This document shows, in pieces, positions 24,906-33,411 of a stretch of 64,000 nucleotides of DNA. This DNA comes from Streptomyces sp. SID12501 (GTDB lineage: Bacteria; Actinomycetota; Actinomycetes; Streptomycetales; Streptomycetaceae). Position 1 is the stretch's first letter. The number at the start of each line of letters is the position of its first letter. The stretch covers positions 62,001-126,000 of the forward strand of contig NZ_JAAGLU010000021.1 in NCBI RefSeq assembly GCF_010550245.1. Direction: 5' to 3'. Both the position numbers and the translations under genes were made by a program. Under the pieces are notes generated by a model that saw only the letters and a program-made list of their open reading frames with translations, did no database searches and was not told the DNA's origin.

Positions 24906-25343
24906 TTACAGATGTGCGAGCTTCTCCAGTACGGGGGCGGCGGCGCGCAGTTTGGCCCACTCGTCCTCGTCCAAGACCTCGACCAGACCGGCCAGCCAGG
25001 CGTTCCGCCTGCGGCGGCTCTCTTCGAGAATCGCCTCGGCCGTCTCGGTCTGGGTGACGACCTTCTGGCGCCGGTCCTCGGGATGCGGCTCCAGCCTGAC
25101 CAGACCCTTGCCCTCCAGCAACGCGACGATACGAGTCATGGAGGGCGGCTGCACATGCTCCTTGCGGGCCAGCTCGCCCGGCGTGGCCGAGCCGCAGCGG
25201 GCAAGGGTGCCCAGCACCGACATCTCGGTGGGGCTCAGCGACTCGTCGACCCGCTGGTGCTTGAGTCGACGCGAGAGGCGCATCACGGCGGAGCGCAGGG
25301 AGTTCACGGCGGCAGCGTCGTCGCCATGGGTTAGGTCCGGCAT
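24906..25343 (-). CDS. MarR-family regulator of the adjacent exporter
   Basis: 145 residues with a complete winged helix: SPTEMSVLGTLARCGSATPGELARKEHVQPPSMTRIVALLEGKGLVRLEPHPEDRRQKVV. I chose ATG 25343 (MPDLTHGDD) because an inverted repeat covers the alternative ATG 25355. It precedes the exporter in the same orientation and probably represses both until a toxic ligand binds. Confidence 0.92.
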   Translation of the reverse strand: MPDLTHGDDAAAVNSLRSAVMRLSRRLKHQRVDESLSPTEMSVLGTLARCGSATPGELARKEHVQPPSMTRIVALLEGKGLVRLEPHPEDRRQKVVTQTETAEAILEESRRRRNAWLAGLVEVLDEDEWAKLRAAAPVLEKLAHL

Positions 25344-25347
25344 GTTC

Positions 25348-25375
25348 TTTAGCATAACTCATTACTCTGACTAAA
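25348..25375. promoter_or_regulatory. Candidate MarR operator
   Basis: Arms TTTAG (25348-25352) and CTAAA (25371-25375) flank an AT-rich core containing AACTCATTACTCTGAC, at the 5' end of the MarR gene. Low GC and symmetry fit an autoregulatory site. Confidence 0.5.
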
Positions 25376-25498
25376 GACCACTCGAAACGCGCCGAGATGC
25401 CCGTGACACGGGCCACGGAACCTTCACATCACCCATACGAGTGAACCGACCGCAAAAAGCCACCCACCGCCCCGCACCGGCCCGCGACCCTCGTCTCC

Positions 25499-25681
25499 AT
25501 GGGGACCAGCGTGCTCAGCCTGCGGATAGACGGGGAGCTGCTCGACCGGCTCCGGGACCATGCGGCGAAGAGGGGGATGAGCGTGCAGGACTACGTGGTC
25601 CGGACGCTGGTGCGCGACGACTTCGACGAGCGTTTCCAGACCGCCGTCGAGGAGACGGAGAAGTTCTACGGGGTGCCGTAG
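25499..25681 (+). CDS. Ribbon-helix-helix small protein
   Basis: 60 residues: SVLSLRIDGELLDRLRDHAAKRGMSVQDYVVRTLVRDDF is a ribbon-helix-helix DNA-binding pattern (beta strand then two helices), as in CopG-type regulators and antitoxins. No toxin-like partner follows directly. Starts at ATG 25499. Confidence 0.75.
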   Translation: MGTSVLSLRIDGELLDRLRDHAAKRGMSVQDYVVRTLVRDDFDERFQTAVEETEKFYGVP

Positions 25682-25828
25682 AACACCGCGTGGACCAGGC
25701 GGGGCGGGGTGGGCGGGATCTCGCGCCCGCGACCGGCCTCGCGGTTTCTGCCGGTGCGAGGGGAGCCATGTGCGAGGGGAGCCATGGGCCTGCGGAGCGC
25801 CCGCGGGGCGGCCTCGTAAGCTGTGCGC

Positions 25829-26077
25829 ATGGCGAAGTGGACACCGAAGCACGAGGCGCCGGAGCCCCTGGAGGGCCCCGTCGTCGCCACCATCACAGGC
25901 CTCACGATCCTCTGGTTCGTCCTCTTCCTGGCCCAGCTCCCTTTCTACGGCTGGTACGAGGACCACGACCACGAGTGGTGGGTCTGGACCTGCCTCGCGG
26001 GAACGGCCCTCGGCCTGATCGGCATCTGGTACGTCCGGGGCCGGGACGCGGCGATCAAGAGGACGCAGTCGGAGTAG
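25829..26077 (+). CDS. DUF2530 small membrane protein
   Basis: 82 residues from ATG 25829 (GTG 25823 in frame). Two membrane segments (VVATITGLTILWFVLFLAQL and WVWTCLAGTALGLIGIWYV) are joined by an acidic/aromatic loop (YGWYEDHDHEWW). This is the actinobacterial DUF2530 pattern; function unknown. Interspersed element copy 2 lies right after it. Confidence 0.85.
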   Translation: MAKWTPKHEAPEPLEGPVVATITGLTILWFVLFLAQLPFYGWYEDHDHEWWVWTCLAGTALGLIGIWYVRGRDAAIKRTQSE

Positions 26078-26098
26078 GCGGGGTAGGCGGGGGCTGCC

Positions 26099-26167
26099 TC
26101 AGCCCGTCCGGCGTTCGAGGACGAGGCCCCTTCAGTGCCGAAGGGGGTCCAGGGGCGCAGCCCTCAG
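26099..26167 (+). repeat. Interspersed three-hairpin element, copy 2
   Basis: Same order as copy 1 but more degenerate: CGTCC/GGACG-like stem 1 intact (via GTTCGAGGACG), stem 2 GGCCC-CTTCA-GTGCC with one mismatch, stem 3 AGGGGC-GCA-GCCCT. It lies between the DUF2530 gene and the P-type ATPase. Confidence 0.8.
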
Positions 26168-26277
26168 GTACGGGACTACAACCACCGCACCACTCCCCTC
26201 CCCACCCCTCCTCCCCAGGTCGGATCTTTGCCGCACTCACCGGGTGAAGCCGCAAATCCGCACGTACCGTCGAACAC

Positions 26278-28698
26278 ATGACGCACATCGACGCCGGCGC
26301 CGAACTCGATCCTGTGCACCCCGTCCCCCTCCCCAGCGCCACGCCGGGCAGGGACGCACCACCCCGCGCCCGCGGCCTCACCGCCACGGAGGTGGCCGAC
26401 CGCGTCGCCCGCGGCGAGGTCAACGACATCCCGGTACGCAGCAGCCGCAGCATCTCCGAGATAGTCCGCGCCAACGTCTTCACCCGGTTCAACGCGATCA
26501 TCGGCGTGCTCTGGCTGATCACGATGTTCGTCGCCCCGTTCCAGGACACCCTGTTCGGATACGTCATCCTCGCCAACACCGGCATCGGCATCATCCAGGA
26601 GTGGCGGGCGAAGAAGACCCTCGACTCCCTCGCCGTGATCGGCGAAGCCAGGCCCACGGTCCGCCGCGACGGAATCGCCACCGAGGTGAGCACCTCCGGC
26701 ATCGTCCTCGGGGACCTCATCGAGATCGGCCCCGGCGACAGGATCGTCGTGGACGGCGAGTGCGCCGAGGCCGACGGGCTCGAGATCGACGAGTCACTGC
26801 TCACCGGCGAGGCCGACCCCGTCGTCAAACAGCCCGGCGACCAGGTCATGTCGGGCAGTTTCGTCGTCGCGGGCGGCGGCGCCTTCACGGCCACGAAGGT
26901 CGGCCGCGAGGCGTACGCGGCCCAACTCGCCGAAGAGGCATCGCGTTTCACTCTCGTCCACTCGGAACTCCGTACCGGAATCTCGACGATCCTCAAGTAC
27001 GTGACCTGGATGATGCTTCCGGCCGCCATCGGCCTGTGCATCACCCAACTGGTCGTCAAGGAAAACGACTTGAAGGACTCGATCGCCCGTACCGTGGGCG
27101 GCATCGTCCCCATGGTCCCGGAGGGCCTCGTCCTGCTCACCTCCGTCGCCTTCGCGATCGGTGTCATCCGGCTCGGCCGACAGCAGTGCCTCGTACAGGA
27201 GTTGCCCGCGATCGAAGGCCTAGCCCGCGTCGACACGGTCTGCCTGGACAAGACGGGCACGCTGACCGAGGGCGGCATGGACGTGACCGAGCTGCGCTCC
27301 CTGGGCGGCAGCGACGAGACGTACGTACGGCGGGTCCTGGGCGCGCTCGGCGAGTCCGACCCCCGCCCGAACGCCTCCCTCCAGGCCGTCATCGACGCCT
27401 ACCCGGACAGCGAGGAGTGGCGCTGCACCGAGTCGCTGCCGTTCTCGTCGGTACGCAAGTACAGCGGCGCGTCGTTCAGCGAGGGCAACGGGGAGACGAG
27501 CACCTGGCTGCTGGGCGCCCCGGACGTACTGCTTGCCTCCGAGGACCCGGCCCTCGCCGAAACGGACCGCCTCAACCAGGCGGGCCTGCGCGTCCTCCTC
27601 CTCACCCGCACCACCCGCGAACTCGACCACCCCGAGGTGGCCACCGGCACGACCCCCACCGCTCTGGTCGTCCTGGAGCAGCGCCTGCGCCCCGACGCGG
27701 CGGACACACTCCGTTACTTCGCCGAGCAGGACGTCGACGCGAAGGTCATCTCGGGCGACAACGCGGTGTCGGTGGGCGCGGTGGCCGGCAAGCTGGGCCT
27801 GACCGGCGCGACGGTGGACGCCCGCCAACTCCCCACCGAGACAGTGGAGCTGGCGCAGGCGCTGGACGAAGGGACGGTCTTCGGCCGGGTCACCCCGCAG
27901 CAGAAGCGGGACATGGTGGGCGCGTTGCAGTCACGTGGACACACGGTGGCGATGACGGGCGACGGCGTGAACGACGTACTGGCCCTGAAGGACGCCGATA
28001 TCGGCGTGGCCATGGGATCGGGCTCGGAGGCGACGAGGGCGGTGGCCCAGATCGTCCTCCTCAACAACAGCTTCGCGACCCTGCCTTCGGTGGTGGCGGA
28101 GGGCCGCAGGGTCATCGGCAACATCACCCGCGTGGCAACCCTGTTCCTGGTCAAAACGGTCTACTCGGTCCTCCTGGCCGTCCTGGTGGTCTGCTTCCAG
28201 GTCGAATACCCCTTCCTGCCCCGCCACTTGACGCTGCTCTCCACCCTGACCATCGGTATCCCGGCCTTCTTCCTGGCCCTGGCCCCGAACAAGGAGCGCG
28301 CGAAGCCCCACTTCGTCCGGCGGGTCATGCGCTACTCGATCCCGGGCGGCGTGCTGGCGGGAGTGGCAACCTTCGCGACCTACCTGATAGCCCGTCACCA
28401 CTACACAGGGGAGGGCTCGTTGGACGCGGAGACGAGCGCGGCGACCCTCACCCTGTTCCTGATCTCGATGTGGGTACTGGCGATCATCGCCCGTCCCTAC
28501 ACCTGGTGGCGGATCGTCCTGGTCGCATCGATGGGCGCGGCTTTCCTGCTGGTACTCGTCGTACCGTCGCTCCAGGAGTTCTTCGCGCTGAAGCTGGTGG
28601 GCGTGACGATGCCGTGGATCGCGGTGGGGATCGCGGCGGTGGCGGCGGCCACCCTGGAAGTCCTGTGGAGGTGGGTGGACCGCCGCTTCCCGGCGTAG
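26278..28698 (+). CDS. CtpE-like P-type cation ATPase
   Basis: 806 residues from ATG 26278. The phosphorylation motif is DKTGTLTEGG with Asp 324, the TM4 motif is VPEGLVLLTS, ESLLTGEADPV is in the actuator domain and TGDGVNDVLALKDADIG in the hinge. The layout, with a short N-terminus and no heavy-metal domain, matches mycobacterial CtpE, reported as a calcium transporter. Expected to sit in the plasma membrane and move Ca2+ or a related cation. Confidence 0.92.
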   Translation: MTHIDAGAELDPVHPVPLPSATPGRDAPPRARGLTATEVADRVARGEVNDIPVRSSRSISEIVRANVFTRFNAIIGVLWLITMFVAPFQDTLFGYVILANTGIGIIQEWRAKKTLDSLAVIGEARPTVRRDGIATEVSTSGIVLGDLIEIGPGDRIVVDGECAEADGLEIDESLLTGEADPVVKQPGDQVMSGSFVVAGGGAFTATKVGREAYAAQLAEEASRFTLVHSELRTGISTILKYVTWMMLPAAIGLCITQLVVKENDLKDSIARTVGGIVPMVPEGLVLLTSVAFAIGVIRLGRQQCLVQELPAIEGLARVDTVCLDKTGTLTEGGMDVTELRSLGGSDETYVRRVLGALGESDPRPNASLQAVIDAYPDSEEWRCTESLPFSSVRKYSGASFSEGNGETSTWLLGAPDVLLASEDPALAETDRLNQAGLRVLLLTRTTRELDHPEVATGTTPTALVVLEQRLRPDAADTLRYFAEQDVDAKVISGDNAVSVGAVAGKLGLTGATVDARQLPTETVELAQALDEGTVFGRVTPQQKRDMVGALQSRGHTVAMTGDGVNDVLALKDADIGVAMGSGSEATRAVAQIVLLNNSFATLPSVVAEGRRVIGNITRVATLFLVKTVYSVLLAVLVVCFQVEYPFLPRHLTLLSTLTIGIPAFFLALAPNKERAKPHFVRRVMRYSIPGGVLAGVATFATYLIARHHYTGEGSLDAETSAATLTLFLISMWVLAIIARPYTWWRIVLVASMGAAFLLVLVVPSLQEFFALKLVGVTMPWIAVGIAAVAAATLEVLWRWVDRRFPA

Positions 28699-28736
28699 TT
28701 CTTACCGGTTGTGCGGGATGGGGCTTACTTCTTGGC

Positions 28737-29666
28737 TTACTTAACGTCGATGAAGTCCGCGGCGGCGCTCGCACCCACGGTGGTCGCGGTACCCGCGAAG
28801 ACGTAGCGGAAGAAGCCGTCGGCGGTCGCCTTGACGGTGGTCTTCAGGTCACCCTTCGTCGTCGTCTTGATGGTCTTGACGACGGTGTAGGTGCTGGCGC
28901 CGTTCTTACGGAACTGGAGCTGCACCGGCTGGGTCGCGTACCCGGTGTAGTTGGGCCCGTCCCAGTTGGCGCGGGTCAGCTTGCCGGTGACGGTGATGGT
29001 CTTGCCCTTCTTCACCGGCTCCGGCGTGGCGTTGACCGTCAGCTTGGCGACGCGGCGCACGGTCGTGGTGCCGAGGTCGCCCAGCTGGGCGATACCGACC
29101 TTGGACGGGTCGAAGCTGCCGCTCTCGGGGTCCTGCCCGTTGAAGGCGATGGCCACGCCGCCCGCCGTCCAGCGGGCTCCGGCGTCGGTGTTGGTCAGTT
29201 CGCCCTCGCCGGGGTAGATGTCGAGGTTGGCCTTGCAGCTGGCGGTCGTCGTCGACGTCGCGGTGCAGGTGCCGGCCTTCTCGCCGAAGATCACGTTCTC
29301 CGGCTGCGCGAAGGTGCCCTTGTACAGGTACGGGCCACTGTCGAAGTCGGAGGCCTCGATGTCGACCTCGGTGCCGTGGGTCAGCGTGTAGGTGACCGGG
29401 ACGACGAGGTGACCGCCGGCGCCGGCGTTGATCGACTTGGCGACCTTGAAGTCGGAGAAGGAGACGTTCAGTTCGTACGGCGCGGCGGCGGCGACCGGCG
29501 AAGTGATGAACGCGGTCCTGCCTCCGGTGCCCAGAATCTTCGCGACGGTAGCGCGGTAGGCGGAGTCGCCGCCGGAAGCGTGGACATCGGCCTGCGCGGC
29601 CGGCACGACGAGAGCGGAGAGGGCCAGGGCGCCGGAGACGGCGGCCACAGTGGCACGTATACGCAT
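28737..29666 (-). CDS. Secreted tandem-array protein, paralog 1 (DUF5707-like)
   Basis: 309 residues. A signal peptide (MRIRATVAAVSGALALSALV, cleaved after AQA) precedes a variable domain with VPVTYTLTHGTEVDIEASDF and a single Cys pair (GTCTATSTTTASCKA). A conserved C-terminal Ig-like domain (ATPEPVKKGKTITVTGKLTRANW to DFIDVK) follows. The start is ATG 29666, which is shared by all four paralogs as ACGCATGCGTAT. I recall this architecture as DUF5707. It is extracellular; function unknown. A full leader and conserved upstream block lie at 29667-29798. Confidence 0.85.
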   Translation of the reverse strand: MRIRATVAAVSGALALSALVVPAAQADVHASGGDSAYRATVAKILGTGGRTAFITSPVAAAAPYELNVSFSDFKVAKSINAGAGGHLVVPVTYTLTHGTEVDIEASDFDSGPYLYKGTFAQPENVIFGEKAGTCTATSTTTASCKANLDIYPGEGELTNTDAGARWTAGGVAIAFNGQDPESGSFDPSKVGIAQLGDLGTTTVRRVAKLTVNATPEPVKKGKTITVTGKLTRANWDGPNYTGYATQPVQLQFRKNGASTYTVVKTIKTTTKGDLKTTVKATADGFFRYVFAGTATTVGASAAADFIDVK

Positions 29667-29736
29667 GCGTTTCCCCACGTGGAGAAGGGACCCGACGGTG
29701 ACCGTCCGCACGGCGTGCGTCCACCCCGGGACCCAG

Positions 29737-29798
29737 GTGATCGTGGAGCCAGTTGGCCCCCATGATCAGATCCGCGACGGGGGTGGTTGGTTGTGCGG
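29737..29798 (-). promoter_or_regulatory. Conserved upstream block, paralog 1
   Basis: Shares GTGATC, CAGTTG, CATGATCAGATCCGCGAC and TGGTTGT in fixed order with the blocks before the other three paralogs. Probable promoter/operator on the minus strand. Confidence 0.6.
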
Positions 29799-29941
29799 AG
29801 GGGACGTAATTTTGCGTACCCCTTACACATGGGCCCGCCGCCGGCCCCGAGAAAACGGAGAGCCGACGGCGGCTACACACATTTCGCCCAACAGACGGAC
29901 GATATTGACCGCTTAACACCCGTACAGGAATTTGGCGACGT

Positions 29942-30874
29942 TTACTTCACATCAATGAAGTCGGGCGTGGCACCGAGGGCGCCGGTGGTTGCCGTCCCCG
30001 TGAAGACGTACCGGAAGTACCCGTCGGCGGTCGCCTTGACGGTGGTCTTCAGGTCGCCCTTGGTCGTCGTCTTGATGGTCTTGACGACGGTGTACGCGCT
30101 GGTCCCGTTCTTACGGAACTGCAACTGCACCGACTGACCGGCGTACCCGGTGTAGTTGGCGCCGTCCCAGTTGGCGCGGGTCAGCTTGCCGGTGACGGTG
30201 ATGGTCTTGCCCTTGACGACCGGCTCGGGGGTGGCGTTGACCGACAGCTTCGCGGCACGCAGGAGGCTGGGGCCGGCGATGAGGTCCTTCTCCACGACCC
30301 CGACCTTCGTGGCGTCGAAGTCGTCGCTGCCGAGGTCCTGGCCGTTCCAGGCCTCGGCGTACGCGAACGCCTTCCACTTACCGGCGCTCTCGTTGAACAG
30401 GTCCCGGGTCGGCTGGATCACGATGGACTGGGCGCAGTTGGCGACGGTCGTCGACGCGGCCGCGCAGTGGGCCCAGTCGTCACCGAGCAGCCCGAAGTCG
30501 GAATCGACGTACGAGGCGCCGTAGTACAGCTCGACGTCGGTGAAGAAGTCCTCGGCGGTGATGTCGACGTCGGCGCCGTGGGTCAGCGTGTAGGTGATCG
30601 GCACGGTGATCGTGCCGGTGATGCCCGCCACGATCGCCTTACCCTTGTTGATCTTGATGTTGGAGAAGGAGGCGTTCAGGGCGTACGGCTTGCCGACATC
30701 GTCAGCGGCGGCCGAGGCGCTGAACGCGGACTTGCCGGAGGCGGCCTGGCCGGCCGCAAGGATCTTGGCGGCATCCGCGCGGGACACAGAACCGTCGGCC
30801 TGCGCGGCCGGCACGGCAAGAGCGGAGAGAGCCAGGGCGCCGGAGACGGCGGCCACGGTGGCACGTATGCGCAT
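29942..30874 (-). CDS. Secreted tandem-array protein, paralog 2 (DUF5707-like)
   Basis: 310 residues, start ATG 30874. It has the same signal peptide as paralog 1 and the same C-terminal Ig-like domain, nearly identical at DNA level to paralogs 1 and 3, but a divergent middle (YGASYVDSDFGLLGDDWAHC). The Cys pair is kept (AHCAAASTTVANCAQ). It is separated from paralog 1 by 275 bp that contain that gene's leader and upstream block. Confidence 0.85.
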   Translation of the reverse strand: MRIRATVAAVSGALALSALAVPAAQADGSVSRADAAKILAAGQAASGKSAFSASAAADDVGKPYALNASFSNIKINKGKAIVAGITGTITVPITYTLTHGADVDITAEDFFTDVELYYGASYVDSDFGLLGDDWAHCAAASTTVANCAQSIVIQPTRDLFNESAGKWKAFAYAEAWNGQDLGSDDFDATKVGVVEKDLIAGPSLLRAAKLSVNATPEPVVKGKTITVTGKLTRANWDGANYTGYAGQSVQLQFRKNGTSAYTVVKTIKTTTKGDLKTTVKATADGYFRYVFTGTATTGALGATPDFIDVK

Positions 30875-30948
30875 GCGTGTTCCCCAAGTGGAGAAGGGGG
30901 GCCCGATGATGGTCGTCCTAACGGCTTGTCGTCACACCTGGGGCCCAA

Positions 30949-31008
30949 GTGATCGTTGAGTCAGTTGACCCGCATGCTCAGATCCGCGACAGGCGGGAAT
31001 GGTTGTAC
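30949..31008 (-). promoter_or_regulatory. Conserved upstream block, paralog 2
   Basis: Contains GTGATCGTTGAGTCAGTTGA and CAGATCCGCGAC, and ends in TGGTTGTAC. A CRP-like palindrome lies just beyond at 31039-31054. Confidence 0.6.
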
Positions 31009-31038
31009 GGGCGGTGCGGATTTCCGCCCCGCTTCGCA

Positions 31039-31054
31039 TGTGACGTCCGTCACA
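31039..31054. promoter_or_regulatory. CRP-like palindrome
   Basis: TGTGACGTCCGTCACA fits TGTGA-N6-TCACA, and also the GTG-N6-G-N-CAC pattern I recall for Streptomyces Crp. It lies far upstream of paralog 2 and just before the truncated DUF6086-like gene. Confidence 0.5.
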
Positions 31055-31362
31055 GCGGCAGGTTGTACGCCTCCCTCGCCCGGGGCACGGCCGAGTTCCT
31101 GGAACTGCCGTCCGGGCTGACGCCCAACGCGCAAGGTGGCTGTGACGTGGACCCGATGGCGTTCCGGTCCTTCGTCGAAAGGCTCTACCGCACCTACTCA
31201 GCGACCGACAACGAGCTGCTGCACGGGCCGGCACACGGATTGCTGTTGACGTCGCTCGTACTGCTGGACCGAGCAGAGGGCTCAATTCCTCTGAGGCCGG
31301 AGCACGAGGATGCCTTCACGAGGGAAAAGGCGGCCCTCGCGCGTTCGATGGCGACGTTGTAG
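31054..31362 (+). pseudogene. 5'-truncated DUF6086-like gene remnant
   Basis: The frame reads GRLYASLARGTAEFLELPSG and then CDVDPMAFRSFVERLYRTYS, ending NELLHGPAHGLLLTSLVLLD. This matches my memory of DUF6086 proteins from their second helix onward, but the usual N-terminal WELGERTLWNPS-type segment is missing. Upstream, the frame runs straight into the block duplicated with the secreted paralogs, and no start codon with a ribosome binding site is visible. Probably a gene whose 5' end was replaced when the array expanded. Confidence 0.6.
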
Positions 31363-31375
31363 GACGCGGCAACAG

Positions 31376-31415
31376 ACGTCGGCCCCGCCGGAATCCCTTC
31401 CGTCGGGGCCAACGT
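31376..31415. terminator. Bidirectional terminator hairpin
   Basis: ACGTCGGCCCCGCCGGAA (31376-31393) pairs with TTCCGTCGGGGCCAACGT (31398-31415), with two mismatches and loop TCCC. It lies between the remnant and the convergent end of paralog 3. Confidence 0.85.
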
Positions 31416-31440
31416 CGTACCGTCCATGGAACAGAGCTGC

Positions 31441-32388
31441 CTACTTCACGTCGATGAAGTCCGTGGCAGAACTGACCGGCGAAGTGGTCGTCGTGCCCGC
31501 GAAGACGTACCGGAAGAAGCCGTCGGCGGTCGCCTTGACGGTGGTCTTCAGGTCACCCTTCGTCGTCGTCTTGATCGTCTTGACGGTGGTGTAGGTGCTG
31601 GCGCCGTTCTTACGGAACTGCAGTTTCACCGGCTGGGCCGCGTAGCCGCCGTAGTTCAAGGCGTCCCAGTTGGCGCGGGTCAGCTTGCCGGTGACCGTGA
31701 TGGTCTTGCCCTTCTTCACCGGCTCCGGGGTGGCGTTCACCGTCAGCCTCGACGCGCGCTGGAGCAGCGTGGTGGCGAGGCCGCCCTTCTCCACAAAACC
31801 GATCTTGGTGATGTCCAGGTCCCCGCCGGTCGACGCCTGGCCGTTGATCGCGACCGCGTTGGCAGCTGCCCTCCAGGTGCCGGCCTGGGAGTTGAGGATT
31901 TCGACATCCTCACCCAGGTAGATGTCGATGTCGCCCTTGCAGGTGGCGACGGTCGCCGAGGTCGCGGTGCAGGTCGAGAAGTCCTCGCCGAAGAGCTCGC
32001 TCTCCGACTCGGTCTCTTCCGTGGTGAAGGAACCCCGGTAGATGTACGCGTCGACGAAGAAGTCGTCGGCGGTGATGTCGACCTCGGTGCCGTGGGTCAG
32101 CGTGAAGCTGACCGGGACGGAGACCTGCCCCGTGGTCCCGAGCTTGACCGTCTTGGCGATCTTGAAGTTCGAGAAGGAGGCGTTCAGCTTGTACGGCATC
32201 GGCTCCTCGTCGGCCGCCGTACTGAACGCGGACTTGCCGCTCGTGGCGGAGTGCGCGGCTTCCTTCACCTTGGCGATGTCCGCGCGGTAGGCGGAAGCGG
32301 CGGAACCGTCGGCCTGCGCGACCGGCACGGCAAGGGCGGAGAGAGCCAGGGCGCCGGAGACGGCGGCCACAGTGGCACGTATGCGCAT
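31441..32388 (-). CDS. Secreted tandem-array protein, paralog 3 (DUF5707-like)
   Basis: 315 residues, start ATG 32388. Its signal peptide and C-terminal domain match paralogs 1 and 2; the middle is distinct and acidic (YRGSFTTEETESESELFGEDF) and keeps the Cys pair (STCTATSATVATCKG). The 5' leader is unusual: the conserved upstream block begins only 12 bp before the ATG, where paralogs 1, 2 and 4 have about 70-90 bp of leader. Confidence 0.85.
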   Translation of the reverse strand: MRIRATVAAVSGALALSALAVPVAQADGSAASAYRADIAKVKEAAHSATSGKSAFSTAADEEPMPYKLNASFSNFKIAKTVKLGTTGQVSVPVSFTLTHGTEVDITADDFFVDAYIYRGSFTTEETESESELFGEDFSTCTATSATVATCKGDIDIYLGEDVEILNSQAGTWRAAANAVAINGQASTGGDLDITKIGFVEKGGLATTLLQRASRLTVNATPEPVKKGKTITVTGKLTRANWDALNYGGYAAQPVKLQFRKNGASTYTTVKTIKTTTKGDLKTTVKATADGFFRYVFAGTTTTSPVSSATDFIDVK

Positions 32389-32399
32389 GCGTTTCCCCA

Positions 32400-32459
32400 G
32401 TGATCATTGAGTCAGTTGACCCGCATGATCAGATCCGCGACGTGCGGAAATGGTTGTAC
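32400..32459 (-). promoter_or_regulatory. Conserved upstream block, paralog 3, abutting the start
   Basis: Same block as for paralog 2 (TGATCATTGAGTCAGTTGA, CATGATCAGATCCGCGAC, TGGTTGTAC), but directly against the start region. Confidence 0.6.
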
Positions 32460-32490
32460 TGCGGGCGAAGATCCGGCACCCGCCTCTCAC

Positions 32491-32504
32491 GTGACGTCCG
32501 TCAC
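32491..32504. promoter_or_regulatory. Second CRP-like palindrome
   Basis: GTGACGTCCGTCAC, identical in its 14-bp core to the site at 31040-31053 and at the same place relative to the conserved block. Confidence 0.5.
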
Positions 32505-32517
32505 CATCGGCAAGCCC

Positions 32518-32556
32518 GAAGGCCGCTGCCGCCCTGGCTGGGCGGCAGCGGCCTTC
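32518..32556. terminator. Strong hairpin after paralog 4
   Basis: GAAGGCCGCTGCCGCC (32518-32533), loop CTGGCTG, then a perfect reverse complement (32541-32556). It stands 49 bp beyond the paralog 4 stop. Confidence 0.85.
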
Positions 32557-32604
32557 GTTCGTCGTTCTTCGTTCGTCGTACGAGCCCTGCGGCCCGCACT
32601 CCGC

Positions 32605-33411
32605 TTACTTCACGTCGATGACATCCCCGACCGCGTTGATCGGCGCCGTGGTCGCCGAGCCCGCGAAGGCATAGCGGTAGGTACCGTCGACCGATGCCTT
32701 GACCGTGGTCTTCAGGGCGCCGGCGGCACCCGCCTTGACCGTCTTGACGGTGGTGAAGGTGGTGGCGCCCTTCTTCTTGAACTGGAGCGTCACCGGGGCG
32801 TTGACGTAGCCCCCGTACTTGCTGGTGTCCCAGTTGGCGCGGGTCAGGGTGCCCTTGACCGTGATGGTCGCACCCTTGCTGACCGGCTCCGGGGTGGCGT
32901 CGGTGGTGAGCTTCGAGTGGAACTTGATCTGGGTGGTGCCGAGGCCACTCTGGGTCTTGATGCCGTCTTCGTCCGTGGTGGAGATGGCGATGGCGCCCAC
33001 CTTCCACGTACGGGCGTCGGTGTTCCGGAGGTTGGCCTCGTCGCCCCCGGCGTGCAGGTCGATGAAGCCCTTGCAGCTGGCGGTGGTCGTCGAGGTGGCC
33101 GTGCAGGTGCCCGGCTCGTCGCCGATCAGGCGGATGTTGTCGACGCTGAGGGATGCGCCGACGTAGAGGGCCGGACCGGTGAGGAGGTTGTCCGAGCCGA
33201 TGTCGAGGCCGGCGGCGTGCTTGAACGTGTACGTCACGGGCACGGAGGTCGTTGCCGCCGCGCGGGCGACGATCGGCTTGCCGTTGTTGATCGTCACCTT
33301 GGTGAAGGTGACGTCGGGAGCCGCCGCCGGGGCGGCCTGTGCGGCAGGCACGGCGAAGGCGGAGAGGGCCAGGGCGCCGGTGACGGCGGCCACGGTGGCA
33401 CGTATGCGCAT
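32605..33411 (-). CDS. Secreted tandem-array protein, paralog 4 (divergent member)
   Basis: 268 residues, start ATG 33411. It has the same signal peptide (MRIRATVAAVTGALALSAFAV) and domain order, but lacks the ~40-residue insert after the signal and differs in its C-terminal domain (VSKGATITVKGTLTRANWDTSKYGGYVNAPVTL). It keeps the Cys pair (GTCTATSTTTASCKG). It is probably the oldest copy; its DNA is clearly less similar to paralogs 1-3. Confidence 0.85.
   Translation of the reverse strand: MRIRATVAAVTGALALSAFAVPAAQAAPAAAPDVTFTKVTINNGKPIVARAAATTSVPVTYTFKHAAGLDIGSDNLLTGPALYVGASLSVDNIRLIGDEPGTCTATSTTTASCKGFIDLHAGGDEANLRNTDARTWKVGAIAISTTDEDGIKTQSGLGTTQIKFHSKLTTDATPEPVSKGATITVKGTLTRANWDTSKYGGYVNAPVTLQFKKKGATTFTTVKTVKAGAAGALKTTVKASVDGTYRYAFAGSATTAPINAVGDVIDVK

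Noticed and set aside
26244..29765. 1173-codon plus-strand frame across the ATPase and paralog 1
   Set aside because: It crosses a real gene in another frame and runs antisense through paralog 1.
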